DNA of 64,000 nt from Phlebopus portentosus (GCA_037892935.1 JAYXKI010000001.1:2604001-2668000), one strand, 5' to 3'. Positions 1 to 13,104 are shown, counted from the stretch's first letter. Numbers and translations: made by a program. The notes: generated by a model from the sequence alone, not told the origin.

Positions 1-387
1 TTCAAAACACTGTTTCAGCGTGTTTCATCGTGGAAATAACTGGAGTTTACTCAAATGACATTTCAGCAGGTTGGAATGAAAAGAAAAAATGATAGCATTG
101 CGTTGACAAATATTGGAGATGCACATATCCAGCATCAAGTGTTCAGTTCAAATGTAAGCACAAATGCGCAGTAGCAAGCCCCGACTAACTAACTGACATA
201 CGTACGGCTGGGGGGGGGCTGAAGGGTGGTGCGGAAAAGTCAAATCAGAGTGGGAATACTAAGCAATAAAAATAAACGAGTGTGCAGTAACCCGGAGAGT
301 GAATTTTAGAGATCCAGCATAGTTGAGCAGAATATATGAATGATACTGTGCATAAGAAGCCATTCAAACGCATGAACTACCCCAAAA
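1..387. other. Intergenic 3' flank, no gene seen
   Basis: AT-rich sequence downstream of the minus-strand G-patch gene. It holds short stop-rich ORFs and a nine-base G run near 211-219. I see no domain, RNA gene or repeat; it is probably the 3' UTR and terminator of the neighbour. Confidence 0.5.
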
Positions 388-2129
388 CTAACGTCGCCCT
401 CGCATCTTCTGAAAATTCTGCCAGTTTCCACGAGACTGAGCAGTCGCCTCCTCGTCGAAAGTCATCTTTGACTTTGATTTCGCCTTTGATTTGCGTTGTT
501 CTGAGCTGGGATTCGAGGTAGCCGGGCTGGTTGGTTGATTTTGCGGGTTAGGAGGGGTTGCAACGGACGTAAGTGGGATACCAGTAGGAGGAGCACCTTC
601 TGTAGATGGTCTGACGTTCCAACTTCCATGGTCCGCAGACTGTGGTTGACTAGATGGAGAAGCGGATGGGAGGCGGGACCACGAAGACGGCGTTGAAGGA
701 GGCAGCCGGGGCGGCGGCGGCAACGGCAATGAATCCACTCGCGGAGGAGGAGGGGGCGGCCCTAATCGCGCGAAAGGTGGTGGCGGAGGAAGTGGAGGTG
801 TGCTAACACCTCTATTTGGACTTGGTGTGGAGGGAGCTTCAATAGACGTAGCCAGGGTCGACCAGCCGCCAGAACGAAACCCCTGGTGAATGGGAGGCGG
901 CGGGGCAGAAGCAGAGGGAGGTGGAGGAGGAGAGCCGGAAGGAGCAGAGGGTGCTGGACCAGAAACTGGCGCCCAAATTTTCTCAGGTGTCGAAGATGCA
1001 GGCGTGGCAGACGTCGAACTCGGCAACGCATCACTGACCGACGCCCAGCCAGACTTCTTGAATCCGTTGTCTTCGCGACGAGGCGTCGAGGAAGCGGCCG
1101 AACGTGCAACAGGTGGCGCACTGAGTTTAATCCCAGCAGCCCTCGCAAGCTTGCGGAGCTCCTTCTCTTCACGCTTGCGCTCCTTCTCCCGTCGACGCTC
1201 AGCTTCCTCTCGACCACCAGCACGCACGGGGTGATTAGCGTTCATATCACGCGCACGTGCTTTGTGGTGGTGGGCATAGGAGTTGGTGTGCTCGTCATAT
1301 TGAGCTACGTTCTGAAACTAATAAACGAAATTCAGATATAGTTCATTCCCACTAAATCTTGATATCATTACCTGTTTATCACATAGTTCGCAATAAAATG
1401 GACGTAGCACATTCGAAAGCTCAGACTTCACGGCGGCTTGTTGAGCGACGGCGGCCTACTCTCAAGGAAAAGGAAGTCATTTGGCTATGTCCAGCGTTGT
1501 TATCACCGTTGAAACTTGCCTCGCGTTGTTGGCGTTGCTCTGCAGTTTCGAACTGCATTCGCTCAGAATCGAGATTACGACGCTGAGAAACGGTAGTCTC
1601 AATCATCCGGAAATCCTGCGTGGCTTTCCCAAGACCAGTCGAATCTTGCTTGACTGTGAAGGGCACGGGGTCCACTCGACCTATAGGAGGTGCAAAATCA
1701 GACAAGAATATGCAAGTCAGGTATTTGTGTGGACCACTCACCATCGCCAGAAAGACCTAAAGGCGTCCCTTCCGCCCAGCCCATCTTCGCAAGCATAGCG
1801 AAGCCCTTGTTTGTATTCTTTATTTTTGTTTCGACTGTAATGACCTCCCGCGCCACGCCTCGGACGTGCTCATCGTATCCATACACGTCCTTCATTTCGA
1901 CATCTCTGTCGGGCTGCGGTGAGGGAGTCCTCGAAACAAAGGAGACATTGTCCTCTGAACTATTGTCATCATCGTCTGACCTGGTCCGCTGGTAGAGCGG
2001 CGTGCGTGTGGTAGTTACGAGGAACAGGCCTCAAGATAGTAAGCATAGAATACCTTGTTTGACGACTGGTCATCCGGCTCTCTGGACATCGGAATCGCGT
2101 TCCAGCGTGCTATTGAGCTTGCAGACATG
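388..2129 (-). CDS. G-patch and C2H2 zinc-finger protein, GPATCH8-like
   Basis: Predicted nuclear RNA-processing protein. Start MSASSIARWNAIPM at 2129; intron 1 is 1989-2054. Exon 2 opens the G-patch (KGFAMLAKMGWAEGTPLGL), which continues across a second intron into GRVDPVPFTVKQDSTGLG. A region like the GPATCH8 linker follows (RRNLDSERMQFETAEQRQQ). Next is a U1-type C2H2 finger split by an intron: FYCELCDKQ, then FQNVAQYDEHTNSYAHHHK. That order (G-patch, linker, finger with YDEH and HHHK) is the GPATCH8 arrangement. The C-terminal third, about 285 residues in one exon, begins with a Arg/Glu-rich helix and then becomes proline/serine-rich with poly-proline runs and no known domain. G-patch proteins typically activate DEAH-box RNA helicases; the partner here is not visible. 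The exon frames agree, so the family call is firm and the molecular role is inferred. Confidence 0.85.
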
Positions 2130-2281
2130 GTAGTGTAGTGGTACAACGTCGGACATCACGTTTCAGCCCATTTTGTGATGAGAATTGCACGTGACCCGTG
2201 TCTGTGATTGTCGCCGTGTCACATCACGAACGCGAGACGCGCCTGGTCTTGAGGGGCAACACCTTGGTTCCATCCTGGAGT

Positions 2282-5200
2282 ATGTCCGACAGCTTCTACG
2301 AAGGCGATGATGATGAATTCGCAGATTCAGCCTTTCTTAAAGAGTTGGATGTCATCGAAGCCGCTGCATCCCAACGACCATCGACGCAACCGTCTAAACC
2401 ATCAGTCTTCATAGCTCCTTCACCTCCCGCTTCAGAATCACTACCTCAGCAGGCCGCACGGCCCAGATTTAAGCCTGCAATTCGAAAAAAAGAGGCTTCT
2501 TCTGATGACTTTGATGAACCTTTTGACATCGATGCGGAGGAGCTTAACCGTCTTGACGCATTCATCGCAGATTCTTACGTGGGGAAGGCGCAGCCAGTGG
2601 CCGGACCAAGTAGGACACGCCAGACAACTCTGGACGGCAAGATTCTTTCTCCGCCGCTTGCTGCGGAGCCTCAGGTAAAGCGGTCTTTTGCGAGGACCAA
2701 ATCATCCGGACCGATAGAGCCAATAGCGAAGACCTGGGACCGTACGACCTTTTCGGAGACCGGCTTCAGGTCGACCAAGAAGAAAGGCGCCAAAGCGAAG
2801 GATAAAGATAAAGACAAGGGAAAAGGGAAGAATGTGACTCGTGATGAAGACTTCGACGAGGATTTCGGCGATGAAGAAATGGAGTTTGAGCAGTTTCCGT
2901 CGCCTCACGTTGATGGTCAGACTACATTCTTCTCTCTAATCGACACTCATGAGCTGACTCCTTTCTCTCATTCCATAGTTGGGTATGTAAGCCTATTGAT
3001 TCTTTTGTCATGCACTAGATCGACTAAGAAAGTTGAATTCACGTCACAAATTATGTAGACCTGTAAGTCTTACCTTTTCGGACCATTGAGAACAACTGAC
3101 GACATTTGCATTAGCCGCCTCCGATGCGCTTGAAGCCTGATTTACTCGCTGCCAAGGACTGGATCTTTCCTCTGAATCATCCTCGCAGAGATTACCAGTT
3201 CAACATTGTGAAAAAGTGTCTTTTTCAAAATACTCTAGTTGCGCTGCCAACTGGTCTAGGGAAGACGTTCGTAGCGGGCGTCATTATGCTAAACTGTGAG
3301 TCCGTAGCTTCTAGGATCGTAACTGATGTTGAACGCATGCTCAAGATTACAGATGGTTTCCTGAGGGAAGGATCTTTTTCGTTGCTCCGACAAAACCACT
3401 TGTTGCTCAACAAATTTCTGCTTGCCACGAAGTTTGTGGAATTCCTGGTAGCGATGCCGCCCTATTAACTGGAGAAGTGCCGAAGTCAAAGAGAAGCGGT
3501 ATCGTAAGTTTCATGTACTTTATGCGCACTCTCATAGAATCATTATTTGGCTTGTATTTTCAGTTGTCGCAGAAACGTGTCATATATATGACACCCCAGA
3601 CCCTCGTAAATGACCTGGCGTCCGGTCTAATAGATCCTTTGAGCGTTATTCTTATCGTGATCGGTAAGATATATATACCCTCAGAAACATACTGGCTAAG
3701 CCAAGACATGTAATTTAGATGAGGCCCATAGAGGAAGTGGTGACTATGCGTATTCTCAGGTCGTGCGCTACATGATGGCCAAGAATCCGCATTTTCGCAT
3801 TTTAGCACTTAGTGCGACTCCCGGAAACACCGTGGAAGCTGTCCAAAGAATCGTCGATTCTCTGCATATAAGCCACATTGAGATTCGGAACGAGCAGAGC
3901 TTTGATCTTCAGAAGTATATTTTTCAGAAGGTATGAGCATCACTCGACTCACGGCTGTGTTTTTCAATGCCACTTCCTCGTAGGAAACCATAGTTCGCGT
4001 GATAAAAATGGATGAACCGGTCCGTAAAATACAAGATCTACTCTGCAAAGTAATGAATGTTAGTAGTTTCATGTTCCAATGTAATCCGACCGCTCATATC
4101 CTCCTATTATTGTCTAGCCTCTCCTGGATCGAGTACGGAAGGACGGCATATTGTATGCTCGAAACGCGATAATATTACACTATTATTCGTGCAGGATGGC
4201 AATTCAAGGTCTCAATGAACGCAGATCCGGAAAAGCTCCGTGGATGTGGTCCTATTTGAGAGTGCTTGGAACCTTGTCACGGGCGATGGCGTATCTGGCG
4301 AGTCTCCTAGCTCAATGGTCCAAACCTGTGCTAACTTGAAGCTAGATGGAAGCCAGCGCCTCAGCTTGCTATCGCACTCTGAAGGAGCTCAAAGAGAATC
4401 TAAGCACTGGAGAAAAGAATGACGACAAGTATGTCCACCTCCTGAAGAACAGCGACTTCATGAAACTCATGGAGGAGTGCGAACGTCAAGAATCGCTGGG
4501 ATTTTCCCCCCATCCGAAAGTAAAGGCCCTCGTCGAGATAATCATGGGGCATTTCAACAGTCCACCAAGCAATCCAGACACGCCTGCCGCCGGGGGAACC
4601 CCGACACAACGCCATCAGACACAAGAGTCATGATTTTTGTTGAACTACGAGAGGTCGTCGATGAAATTCTTGGTGTACTGGATCAGTACAAACCCATGCT
4701 ACGTGCGAGTATGTTCGTCGGTCAGGGGGTAGACAGGAAGGGCAAAAAAGGCATGGCTCAGGCGAAGCAGCTTGAGGTAGGCGCTTTCCACGAGAGCACG
4801 CGAGGTTTATTGCTCAGTGTTGTTGCAGATAATGCGCAAATTCAGGGAGGGTGAATTCAACGTACTTGTTTCAACCTCTGTTGGCGAAGAAGGGCTTGAC
4901 GTTGGTGAGATAGATAGGATTATTTGTTATGATTGTTCAAAAAGTTCCATTAAAATGGTGAGCAATTGTACTTTTATCCGTTCCATTGCTGAAATCTCAT
5001 GCTTTCTCAGCTGCAACGCGTCGGGCGAACAGGACGAAAGAGAACAGGCTACGTGGACGTCCTGCTCTCGGAAGAGAGGGAAGAGCGGAATTGGGACAAA
5101 TCGAAAGAAAACTATCAGGACGTTCAACAGACTATCATCTGCGGAAATCAGCTAGAGCTATATACCGACGTGGAGCGCCTGTTGCCTGACAACATCCAAC

Positions 5201-6684
5201 CTGAGTGCCTACAGATCACAATGCCTATCGAGGAATATGACCCAGAAGCGAATGTTACACCTAGAAGCAGGAAAGGTACCACCGAGAAGAAACGGAAACG
5301 CAATAATGATATCAATCGCAATGTTCCTCTTGGCGCCTTCACCGGCTTTGTCACAGCGTCCAAGCTGCGTCCGAAAGCTAAGGGGACAAAGAAAGCGAAG
5401 AAAGCAAAAGATCTGCGCGATTCGGACCTTGAGGACGACAGTGATGACGAAGAAATTGCCCATGGGCTTCGCGATGTCATTTCTACGCCGAAGAAAAGGA
5501 AATCAAGGTCATCAGAGTCCAAGAAGCCTGTCCAATGCAGTTTGTTGGATATGCTTAATGCTCCAATACCAGATCGATTAGAGGATGATGAAGACGATCT
5601 TGACATTCAGAACGGGCTCACCCCGCCGAATCGCAGAAGACGGAAGGATCGCGACTTCTCTGATAGCAGCAATTCTCCTGTTTCATCCGTGCAACCTCGA
5701 AAGCGCCGACGGACCCGTGTCGCTTCTAGCTCATCATCATCTGATAGTGATACTGCGAAGAGGCACGCACCATCTAGAGTGACTTCATTAGCAGGTTCAT
5801 CGAGCTCAGCTTTAGCTTTATCACGAAATGGTCAAAAGAAGACTAAGTGGCTGCTGGACAGCGGATCTGAAGCAGAAATACTTTCTGGTCCTTTGCCGTC
5901 ACCCAAACGAGTCAAACCAGAAGCACAGAAGCCTGATGGTGTAAAATTCGGCTTCCGAAGTGCAAAGAGTTTAGGCGTGGTTGAAAGCGTCAGTTCTTCA
6001 GACGAACAGGAGGAGGAGAGTTCAACGAAAGCGGATGTAGGCATTAGCTCGCCATTGGCGAAGAAGGAAGATGGCAGTGATGTTCCTTCAAGTGTTCCGG
6101 AGCCTACTTACGCCGTCGGTCGACGAGCCACAAGAAAACGAATAGTCCAGCCTGACGCTCCGCCATCATCGCCAATAGACGAGCGAAAAGAAGCCTCTCG
6201 TCGCCTGGTTCGTCGCCGTTCGTCATCGCTCATGCCACCCCCGATAGTTTCGCCATTGCAAGGACACATTCCTAAGAAGCCCAAACTCAATATGACCGAT
6301 AATCCAATGCTCTTCGACGTCGAAGCCACTCATTCCGGCGGTGAAGTTTCTGGAGGAGATGGGTCAGACATAGACATGGCTGAATCCGACTCAGACCGCC
6401 ACTTCCTTGAGGAGCTCCCTGAAACGCAGGTCTCACCGTCTTATAACCAGATCGCGGCTTACCGTGCGGGACTCATGACGCAAGCACTCGGGAATGATAG
6501 CGGCCCGTTATTCAAGACGAAGAAGAAACGAGTGGGACCATTCGCAGGTGGGAGAACGCAGGTTTCCAAACCCCCTGATTGGAGTTCATCTCCGGTGCGG
6601 GGTAGTGAGCCTGACGAGTATGAGATGGGTAGCTTTGTGGTTCAGGATGACGATATGATCCTGGAACAATCGAGCGAACCATAG
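2282..6684 (+). CDS. mph1: Mph1/FANCM-family DNA helicase
   Basis: 3'-5' DNA helicase of the FANCM/Mph1/Fml1 family, acting on stalled forks and D-loops in the nucleus. I chose the ATG at 2282 ([18 protein letters not shown]); an upstream in-frame ATG at 2198 adds 28 unconserved residues. An acidic N-terminus is followed by the Q-motif region ([20 protein letters not shown]), Walker A ([18 protein letters not shown]), motif Ia ([12 protein letters not shown], after a splice at 3350), motif [14 protein letters not shown] near 3720 and motif III ([10 protein letters not shown]). The second RecA lobe carries [20 protein letters not shown] and [14 protein letters not shown]. About ten introns interrupt the helicase part. 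From about 5260 to the stop one exon encodes roughly 450 Ser/Lys/acidic residues with no domain, long but usual for fungal Mph1. The convergent neighbour is the Rmn1-like gene. Confidence 0.93.
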
Positions 6685-6977
6685 TCTAGAGAGATCCTCT
6701 CTATTTCATCGCCGCCGCCAGAGTTCTTTATTTCATGTAGTTGTTGTCCCATATGTACTAGGCATCACGAGCAATAGACGATTGAACCGCTTGCTCTAAG
6801 GATGTGCAGCGAGCAAAGTCTATTTTTTCTGTGCGGCGTATAAATAAATACACCACCACGATTAGAGCAGTTCCTCTTTCAGGCTAAGGGGTTCTGGCCG
6901 CACTGTGCAATCGCAGCACATGAACAGACATTGATAAAGATACAAGACTTGTGCAGCGACAAAAGGCAATATGTAAA

Positions 6978-9654
6978 TCAAAATATACCACCCATTCCCA
7001 TTCCGTCATCCTCTTCATTGCCCCAACCAATCTCCTCAGTTGCTTCTTCTGGTCGAGGAGACGGTGGTCTATCTTCGTTCGTCGCTGTCTGCTTCTTCTC
7101 TGATGCGGCCGGAGTGGTAGCTGAGGCAACTTTTGTTGGAGCAGCTGCGCTTTCGATATGCCAACTGAGCTTCACGGAACCCGCGGAAGGTATATTGGGT
7201 CCCTTGGCAAGAGCCTACGGAAAGGAGGTTTAGCGAACGATAGACATAACCAACAGACGACAAAAAAGCGCACCTGCTCTGCAGCTGGTCGAGAATGGAA
7301 GCGGGCAATAAGAGACTCGTTGTCATGCACGTCGAGAGATGCTAATTGACCACCAGCCTGTGAATGACAATTGGTTTACGGTCCAAACGTTTTCTGCAGA
7401 GTAATACTTACCTCATACCACGTCCTCACGGCCTGTACAACGTCTGGATCATGCGACGACACGCCTTTTATGAAAAGAGCCTTCGGACGATTGTCGAGCT
7501 TCATACTGCCACGTGGGGGACCACCACGCACAGCACCGCGGAAGCTTGCCCTTCCTCGCCCTCTCCCTCGGAAACCCCGATACGAGGGCTGTGGAGGCGA
7601 GACATCTGTTATGCCCAATGCACGAGCTTCTTCACGTAATTTCGCAAGCTTCTCTTGAAGGGTTTCACGGGACTCTTCGCTCTCTACTGCCGAAGCACCC
7701 TCCTCACCAGTTTTGGACCGAATATCTAACTCCATGTCGAGCAGCTCCTTCTTTCTCCGATCCTTGTCATCAGAGACAACCGATACTGATCTCGAGTGAG
7801 GGGGCGGAGAAGTCTTATCGACGGAAGGTGCTTTCATCTCTGCAGTTAACTCTCGTAATCGAACCATGATGCTCTTCTTTTCTTCTGGTGAAGCGGTGGC
7901 AAGTTTACCCATCAGCTCCTTTTGTTCCGCTATCTGTTTCTCGAGTAGTTGTTGCTTTTCTTGCAAAGCAGTTAATTTTGCAGTAGTAGGCTTGGGTGCT
8001 TTGATTGATGCAGGCTTTGCAGCCTCGCTGGCAGCCGGCGTTGGTGCGGTTTCCCGAGCTGCGATGTTCGCCACGATCGACGCAGACGCCTCAAGAGCTC
8101 GCGCGCCCGCGGCACCTTGTCCCTCCATCGGGCGATGCCAGAAGATTTTGACGAATCTATTGTTGAACACGGCCTCTTCTGCAGACCAAGCTGCTCGTGC
8201 TTCTTCATGAGAAGAAAAACTGACAAGAGCCTTCTTGCCACGGACATCAACTGCAACGTTCGTAACGGTACCGAATCGCTTGAACCAATCATTGACTGCT
8301 TCCAGCGAAAGTTTGTCGTCTGGAATTTTCTCGACAACGATAGTCTTGCTGTTGCGACCAGTTTCATTCCCAACAAAACTCTGGTGGTCACCTGTAAACG
8401 TCCCTCGTCCACCGCGACCACGACCACGAAAGCTTGGGTTAGTACCCCTCTTTGGACGACCGTTGGCTTGTAGAAAGCGACCTCCGCTTCCGGATCCATT
8501 AACAGCAGAATCGTCGGATGGTCCTGCTGGAAACGGGCTCATCTGCACATCGCCGACACCCGGCGAAAACGTCTGACTGGGGGCTGGAGAAACATCCATG
8601 GGAGACGATGACTCTGGCACAGGAGTAAGGTCCTGAATTACCGATGCGTCAGTTCCACTTTGGGCACGAGGCATCGTAGGTACACGCTGGTATGGTCCTC
8701 GTTGACGCATATCCATGCTAGGATCATTCGGATCGTACGCGGTCGGTTGCAGGGGAGAACCAGGAAACGGCATCCCGCCATACATACCCATGAAAGGCAT
8801 GCCACCTACATTCATCGGTATAGGCATTTGAGGGGCAAAGGCACCCTCATCGTGAGTATACTTGCACATTGCTCCTCGAGAACAAAACCCTTTCACTAAA
8901 GGAGAAAATTAGCAAGTGCCCAACTGAAATCAGAGAAATACACGCACGATGATAGTCTCGACACACGCCCTTGGGTAGCATGACCCTCTGGCCTTGCAGG
9001 AAGCCATTTTGCCCAACACTATTCATTGCATCTCCTTTGAACATATCCGACCCTTGTTGCCAGTTATCCGTCGAATAACCATTTGTTTGTCTAGCGAAGT
9101 AACCCTCGTTACTTAAGCGCGGGCCCTTTGGCGGTCCACGAGTATCACGGTCATCACCATCGTGAGCCCTTTTCGTACCTCGACCTCGACCTGGAGAGGT
9201 CGAGGAAGGAGACATAAGTGCGTCGAGAGGAATGGGAATTCCGACATCTTGCGAGCTGTTGCTCGAAGGAGGAAAGGAAGAAGGGCTAGTTGTGTAGGGG
9301 ATATATGATTTTGAGCGAAGAGCCGCAAAGAGTGTGTCAACGAAGCCAGTTGCACCTTTTCAAGAACATAAGAAAATGTAGGAGTCGCAAAATAGAATGA
9401 TAGACGTACCGTCCTCGAAGAACTCGTCCAGTTGCTTCACGAGCTCTTCCCGCAGGTCCGATTCAGTAGTTTCATGCTTAAGGAGGGCGAGAACATAGGT
9501 GGCGAGTGCATCTGGCTCAGCGTCGCATCTGAAGCCGAACAGGTAAGTTAACGCAGAATTATGGTGAACCTTGAATAAAAGTGACGAACATTGGCTCCAA
9601 GGTCTTGACAAGCCATTGCTGAAGAGCCGGAGTTGTCGATGGATCGAAGAGCAT
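6978..9654 (-). CDS. rmn1: RBM26/27-type CCCH and RRM protein (Rmn1, MTREC/PAXT)
   Basis: Nuclear RNA-surveillance protein; human RBM26/27 and S. pombe Rmn1 link polyadenylated RNA to the Mtr4 exosome helicase. Start at 9654 (MLFDPSTTPALQQWLVKTLE). Exons 1 and 2 join to give LEPICDAEPDALATYVLALL, closely like the PWI-like N-terminus of RBM26. A CCCH finger (C-x8-C-x5-C-x3-H) spans a splice near 8890: CRDYH, then GFCSRGAMCKYTH. The central RRM reads TIVVEKIPDDKLSLEAVNDW and later KKALVSFSSHEEARAAW. A Glu/Lys-rich coiled coil (LQEKQQLLEKQIAEQKELM) and an RG-rich patch follow. A second, C-terminal RRM starts NRPKALFIKGVSSHD and continues in the last exons (GSVKLSWHIES). It ends in the acidic Gly/Met tail MGMGGIF. 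All domains are in RBM26 order. Confidence 0.92.
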
Positions 9655-10103
9655 ACTGCTCGCACACTTCGCAAACGCAAGAACAAGCGAAAAGAGATGG
9701 TGAGGCGAGGTGGTCGTTGAAAGTAGAGAGCAGTTTGGACGGAGGAGAGAGAGAGAGACGGTGCTCGAGTTGACTTCAACGAGCGGGCGCGTTACATTTG
9801 TTTGTCAGTTCACTTCCTTCCTTATTTGGAATCACCATAAAAAATTTAAAAAAAATAAGAAATTTGTAATCGTCATAAAGTACTTTACTATTTTGATACA
9901 GTGGGGGGACTATAAGAGACATTATCACACTATCAAATTTGCAGGACGAAGAGAGGAGAAAAAGAGATTGCTAAGCTAACAGCGACAGACGAGACGAGAC
10001 GAAGAGTAAAGGGGTGATTACGATGCAATGCAATGCAAGCAGCATCTGCTAGTAAGCGTCCGTGACGGTGACGTGAAGAAGGTCGAAAATAAAAACAAAA
10101 TGT
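9655..10103. promoter_or_regulatory. Intergenic: rmn1 promoter and bdf1 3' end
   Basis: Both neighbours are on the minus strand, so this holds the upstream region of the Rmn1-like gene and the 3' end of bdf1. There is a GA-rich stretch around 9735-9760, an A-rich stretch at 9838-9860 and GACGA repeats near 9987-10005. No ORF with domain support. Confidence 0.4.
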
Positions 10104-12826
10104 TTATTCGGAATCGCTGCCTGAGCTGTCCGAGGAGCTATCGTCTGATGAATGATCGCTGTCGTTCTCGTGCTTCGGCACACCTCCGCCAACAGTCGCA
10201 TTTTTGTCAAACATCTTCATGCGTTCCTCCAGTCGTCGAATCTTCTCGGCTTCAACGTCCTCGTCCATACTCTTGCGCTTCAGTCCACCTGTTCCCGTAC
10301 CTGTACCCGTTCGTGACCGCTTCACAGCCGGCACCTTCAGTGGTCTTATCACGTAGTTATACAGCTTCAGGAGTACGTGTGCCGGAAGCTGGTCAATGTC
10401 CAGTTCGATTTCTTCCGAGCTCTGCAAAAAGGTCAGTTCGTACTCTAAAGATCGGTCTACTATCTACTCACATCACGAATCTCTGGCACACCCTCGTGAA
10501 TGATGTTGATAACTTTCTCAAGCTTATCACCTTCCAAATTCTGGATGGTTTCGCTGAGTTCTTTCTTCTGATCGAACGAAAGCACATCATCGTCAGGAAC
10601 CGTCGATTTTTTCGAGCTCCTCTTCTTAGGCGCCGATTTCACAGGTTTGGCGCTAGATTTTGAATATGAGGGTGCAGGTGGTGAGGTGCGCTTTGCAGGA
10701 CGCTTCTCCTTCTTCTCCTTCTTCTTCGGCTTTACCTGACTCTTAAGCGCAACCAGGGTCTCCCTCAGCGACTCCATCTGAGTCTCTATATTGGCGATGG
10801 TACCTGTAAAGATGGTATTAGTATTCGTAAACTTTGATGAGCCTCAGTGACACTCACGTAGGCGCTCGCTATCGCTTTCCTCGTCTTCCTCTTCCTCTTC
10901 GTCCTCACTTGGCTGTCTAAGAGGAGGAAGATGTGCCCATTTCTCTTCGAAAACTCGCTGGAGCTCCACGCCAGCATCATGTACGGGTGTGCCCACTGGG
11001 TTGAATGACATGCAGTTCCTAATCACAAGGGCAAAATCCTCCTTGAATTTGCCCGCATTTGGATACTCCCCATTTTCGAGCTTCTTTCGCATCGTGCCCA
11101 AGTCCATCGGTTTCCTGACAATTCTAGGATAATGGGGAATGCCAAGCTTAATCGGGTCTACTTTCCATTGAGTCTTATTGAGCAGACAGTATCAGCAACG
11201 AGACTTACCAACAGGCTCGTAGAACGGGCTGGCCACCGTGTATAATGATTTCTTGTGTAGATCAGTCAAAATCCTTCCACAGTACTTCAGCTGCTCTTCC
11301 GTTCCATCGTCCAATTTAGACTTCCGGACCGAACGCATTTTCTTCGGTTGCTCCACGTACGGAAGGTCTTTGGGAGGAGGGGGATGTATCTCACGCTTCG
11401 GCCGAGCCGTCTCGCCGGTCTCTGACCTTCTAATTGTAGGAAGGGATGTAGAAGGACGCCGAGCTACAGGAGGCTTTTTGACTGGTGGAGGCGGGGGAGG
11501 GGGGGTTGCAGCCTTCTTCGGCGCAGGTGGTTTCGCCTGTAGGACGATGTCAAACGATGCAGTGGTAAAGAACATAGGATAATCCCACCTCGTCAGCAGG
11601 GGGCGGCAATTGCTTAATCTGCTTGTCGAAAATCGCCTCCACGCGTTTACCCATCGCGGTAACAGCATGCTCCGACCCGTTAAAGGTATATGCGTTCTGG
11701 AACATTAGACGCACATCTGCGACAAATTCATCGGCGTTTAAATACCGCGGATTATTCGGATTAGGATCAGGCTTCGCAGGATTTGAAGAAGCAAGCTTGC
11801 GCTCAATAGTTGCAAAATCCATAGGATGCTTGATAATATTGGGATAATGAGGAATATTCAGAGCAACCGGATCAACTGGAAGGAGGAAAGGGCCAGCATC
11901 TTTGAGCTTTCGTAAGTTGCGGACTGTTGAAATGCAGAATCGATGTTGAGCTTGGCTCAACGTCGCTTTCCGTTCTTCGGGAGGCGACGGTGTGGCAGAC
12001 CGACCGTCGGATAAGCTAGCGGTGCTAGGTGGTGGTGGAGGGGCAGGCGACTTTAAATGCTAAACAGTTAGCACGCCGTTGAAAGGCGCTATATAAACTG
12101 CATGTGCTTACATGAGCGAGAGACGCTTGCTCGGCATCCGAAAGCTTCCTCGCTCGTTTTGCAGGCGGCGGCTGACTGGAGTCGCCGTGCTCCGCGTTTC
12201 GTGAATCAGAGTGTCGCGGGATGGAGTCGACAGGCGAATCAATGTTCATATCACCCACGCCTGCGGCGCCTGCCACACCATTGACACCGTTTACCTCTTC
12301 CCCCTTCACGCCGTTCAGCCTATTGCGTCCATCTACGTTCACAATTGGAGAATCACCCAGCGTCGCCGATGTCGGTAGTTCAGCCATTCGAACGTCATCC
12401 AATAGCTGCCCCACTGGCGGTGGTGGTGTCCCCTTAGGCGGTGCGATGGGTATTGAGGCTTTTAAGACAGGGGTCGCGTCAATCGCATGCAAAAAGGAGA
12501 GGAAAGGCCAACGTACCTGGATCCGCCGGAGAATCGAGCTGCGGCTGAATGGACGTGTCGTCGCCCTTGCCTACTGAGATAGAAAGGGGCTCGTGTCGGA
12601 CATCGGACTCGCGCTGAGCGTAGTCGAGATCTATTTTGACTGGGGGCGATGCAGCATTGGTGGGTGGAGAAAGAAGAGCGGGAGAGTCGGGAGCACTGCT
12701 GAGCGCACCATTGTCGATGTTGTCCACGGGATGACTGACACCGTTTGTATTTATTCCCAAGCCGTGAGCATGTATACCATTCACTGCCGATGGTGGTGCG
12801 GAAGGCTGGACTGCGAGCTCAGCCAT
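10104..12826 (-). CDS. bdf1: BET double-bromodomain protein Bdf1
   Basis: Chromatin reader that binds acetylated histones and helps recruit TFIID and related complexes. Start at 12826 (MAELAVQPSAPPSAVNG). The N-terminus is Ser/Pro/Asn-rich. Bromodomain 1 (about 11960-11590) shows PVALNIPHYPNIIKHPMD, then the acetyl-lysine-binding Asn in NAYTFNGSEHAV. A proline/alanine linker leads to bromodomain 2 (about 11285-10930): LKYCGRILTDLHKKS, then IPHYPRIVRKPMDLGTMRKK and NCMSFNPVGTPVHDAG. An acidic run after it (EDEEEEEDEESDSER) is typical of BET proteins. The NET domain follows (LSFDQKKELSETIQNLEGDK and LDIDQLPAHVLLKLYNYV), and the C-terminus is a Ser/Asp phospho-tail. Bromodomains, NET and SEED-like tail are all present and in order, so the identification is firm. 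At least six introns. Confidence 0.94.
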
Positions 12827-13104
12827 GAGTGAATTTTGTTAGAATTATTACGTAAGAAATAAAAACAGGATTGAGAGCAAGTGTGACTGCGGGGCACGAA
12901 CGCGACCTGGGAGGACAGGCTTTTATGCAGGAGACTCAGGAGACGTAGGCGTGAGAAAGTCATCGGGGCGTGACCAGGACTTTATGCACTTTATGGCCGA
13001 TTTTCAAGCGGAGTTCCAATTCTTGGGACTCGCACGTGACAGCCCCTCTTGCCCTCCTCCCACTATCTACACCGTACATACAGCCATTCTGTCCACGTAT
13101 TTCC

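Noticed and set aside
886..1341. Plus-strand ORFs rich in Arg/Gly opposite the G-patch gene
   Set aside because: Antisense frames of the proline-rich coding exon; composition is the mirror of poly-proline codons and no domain is present.
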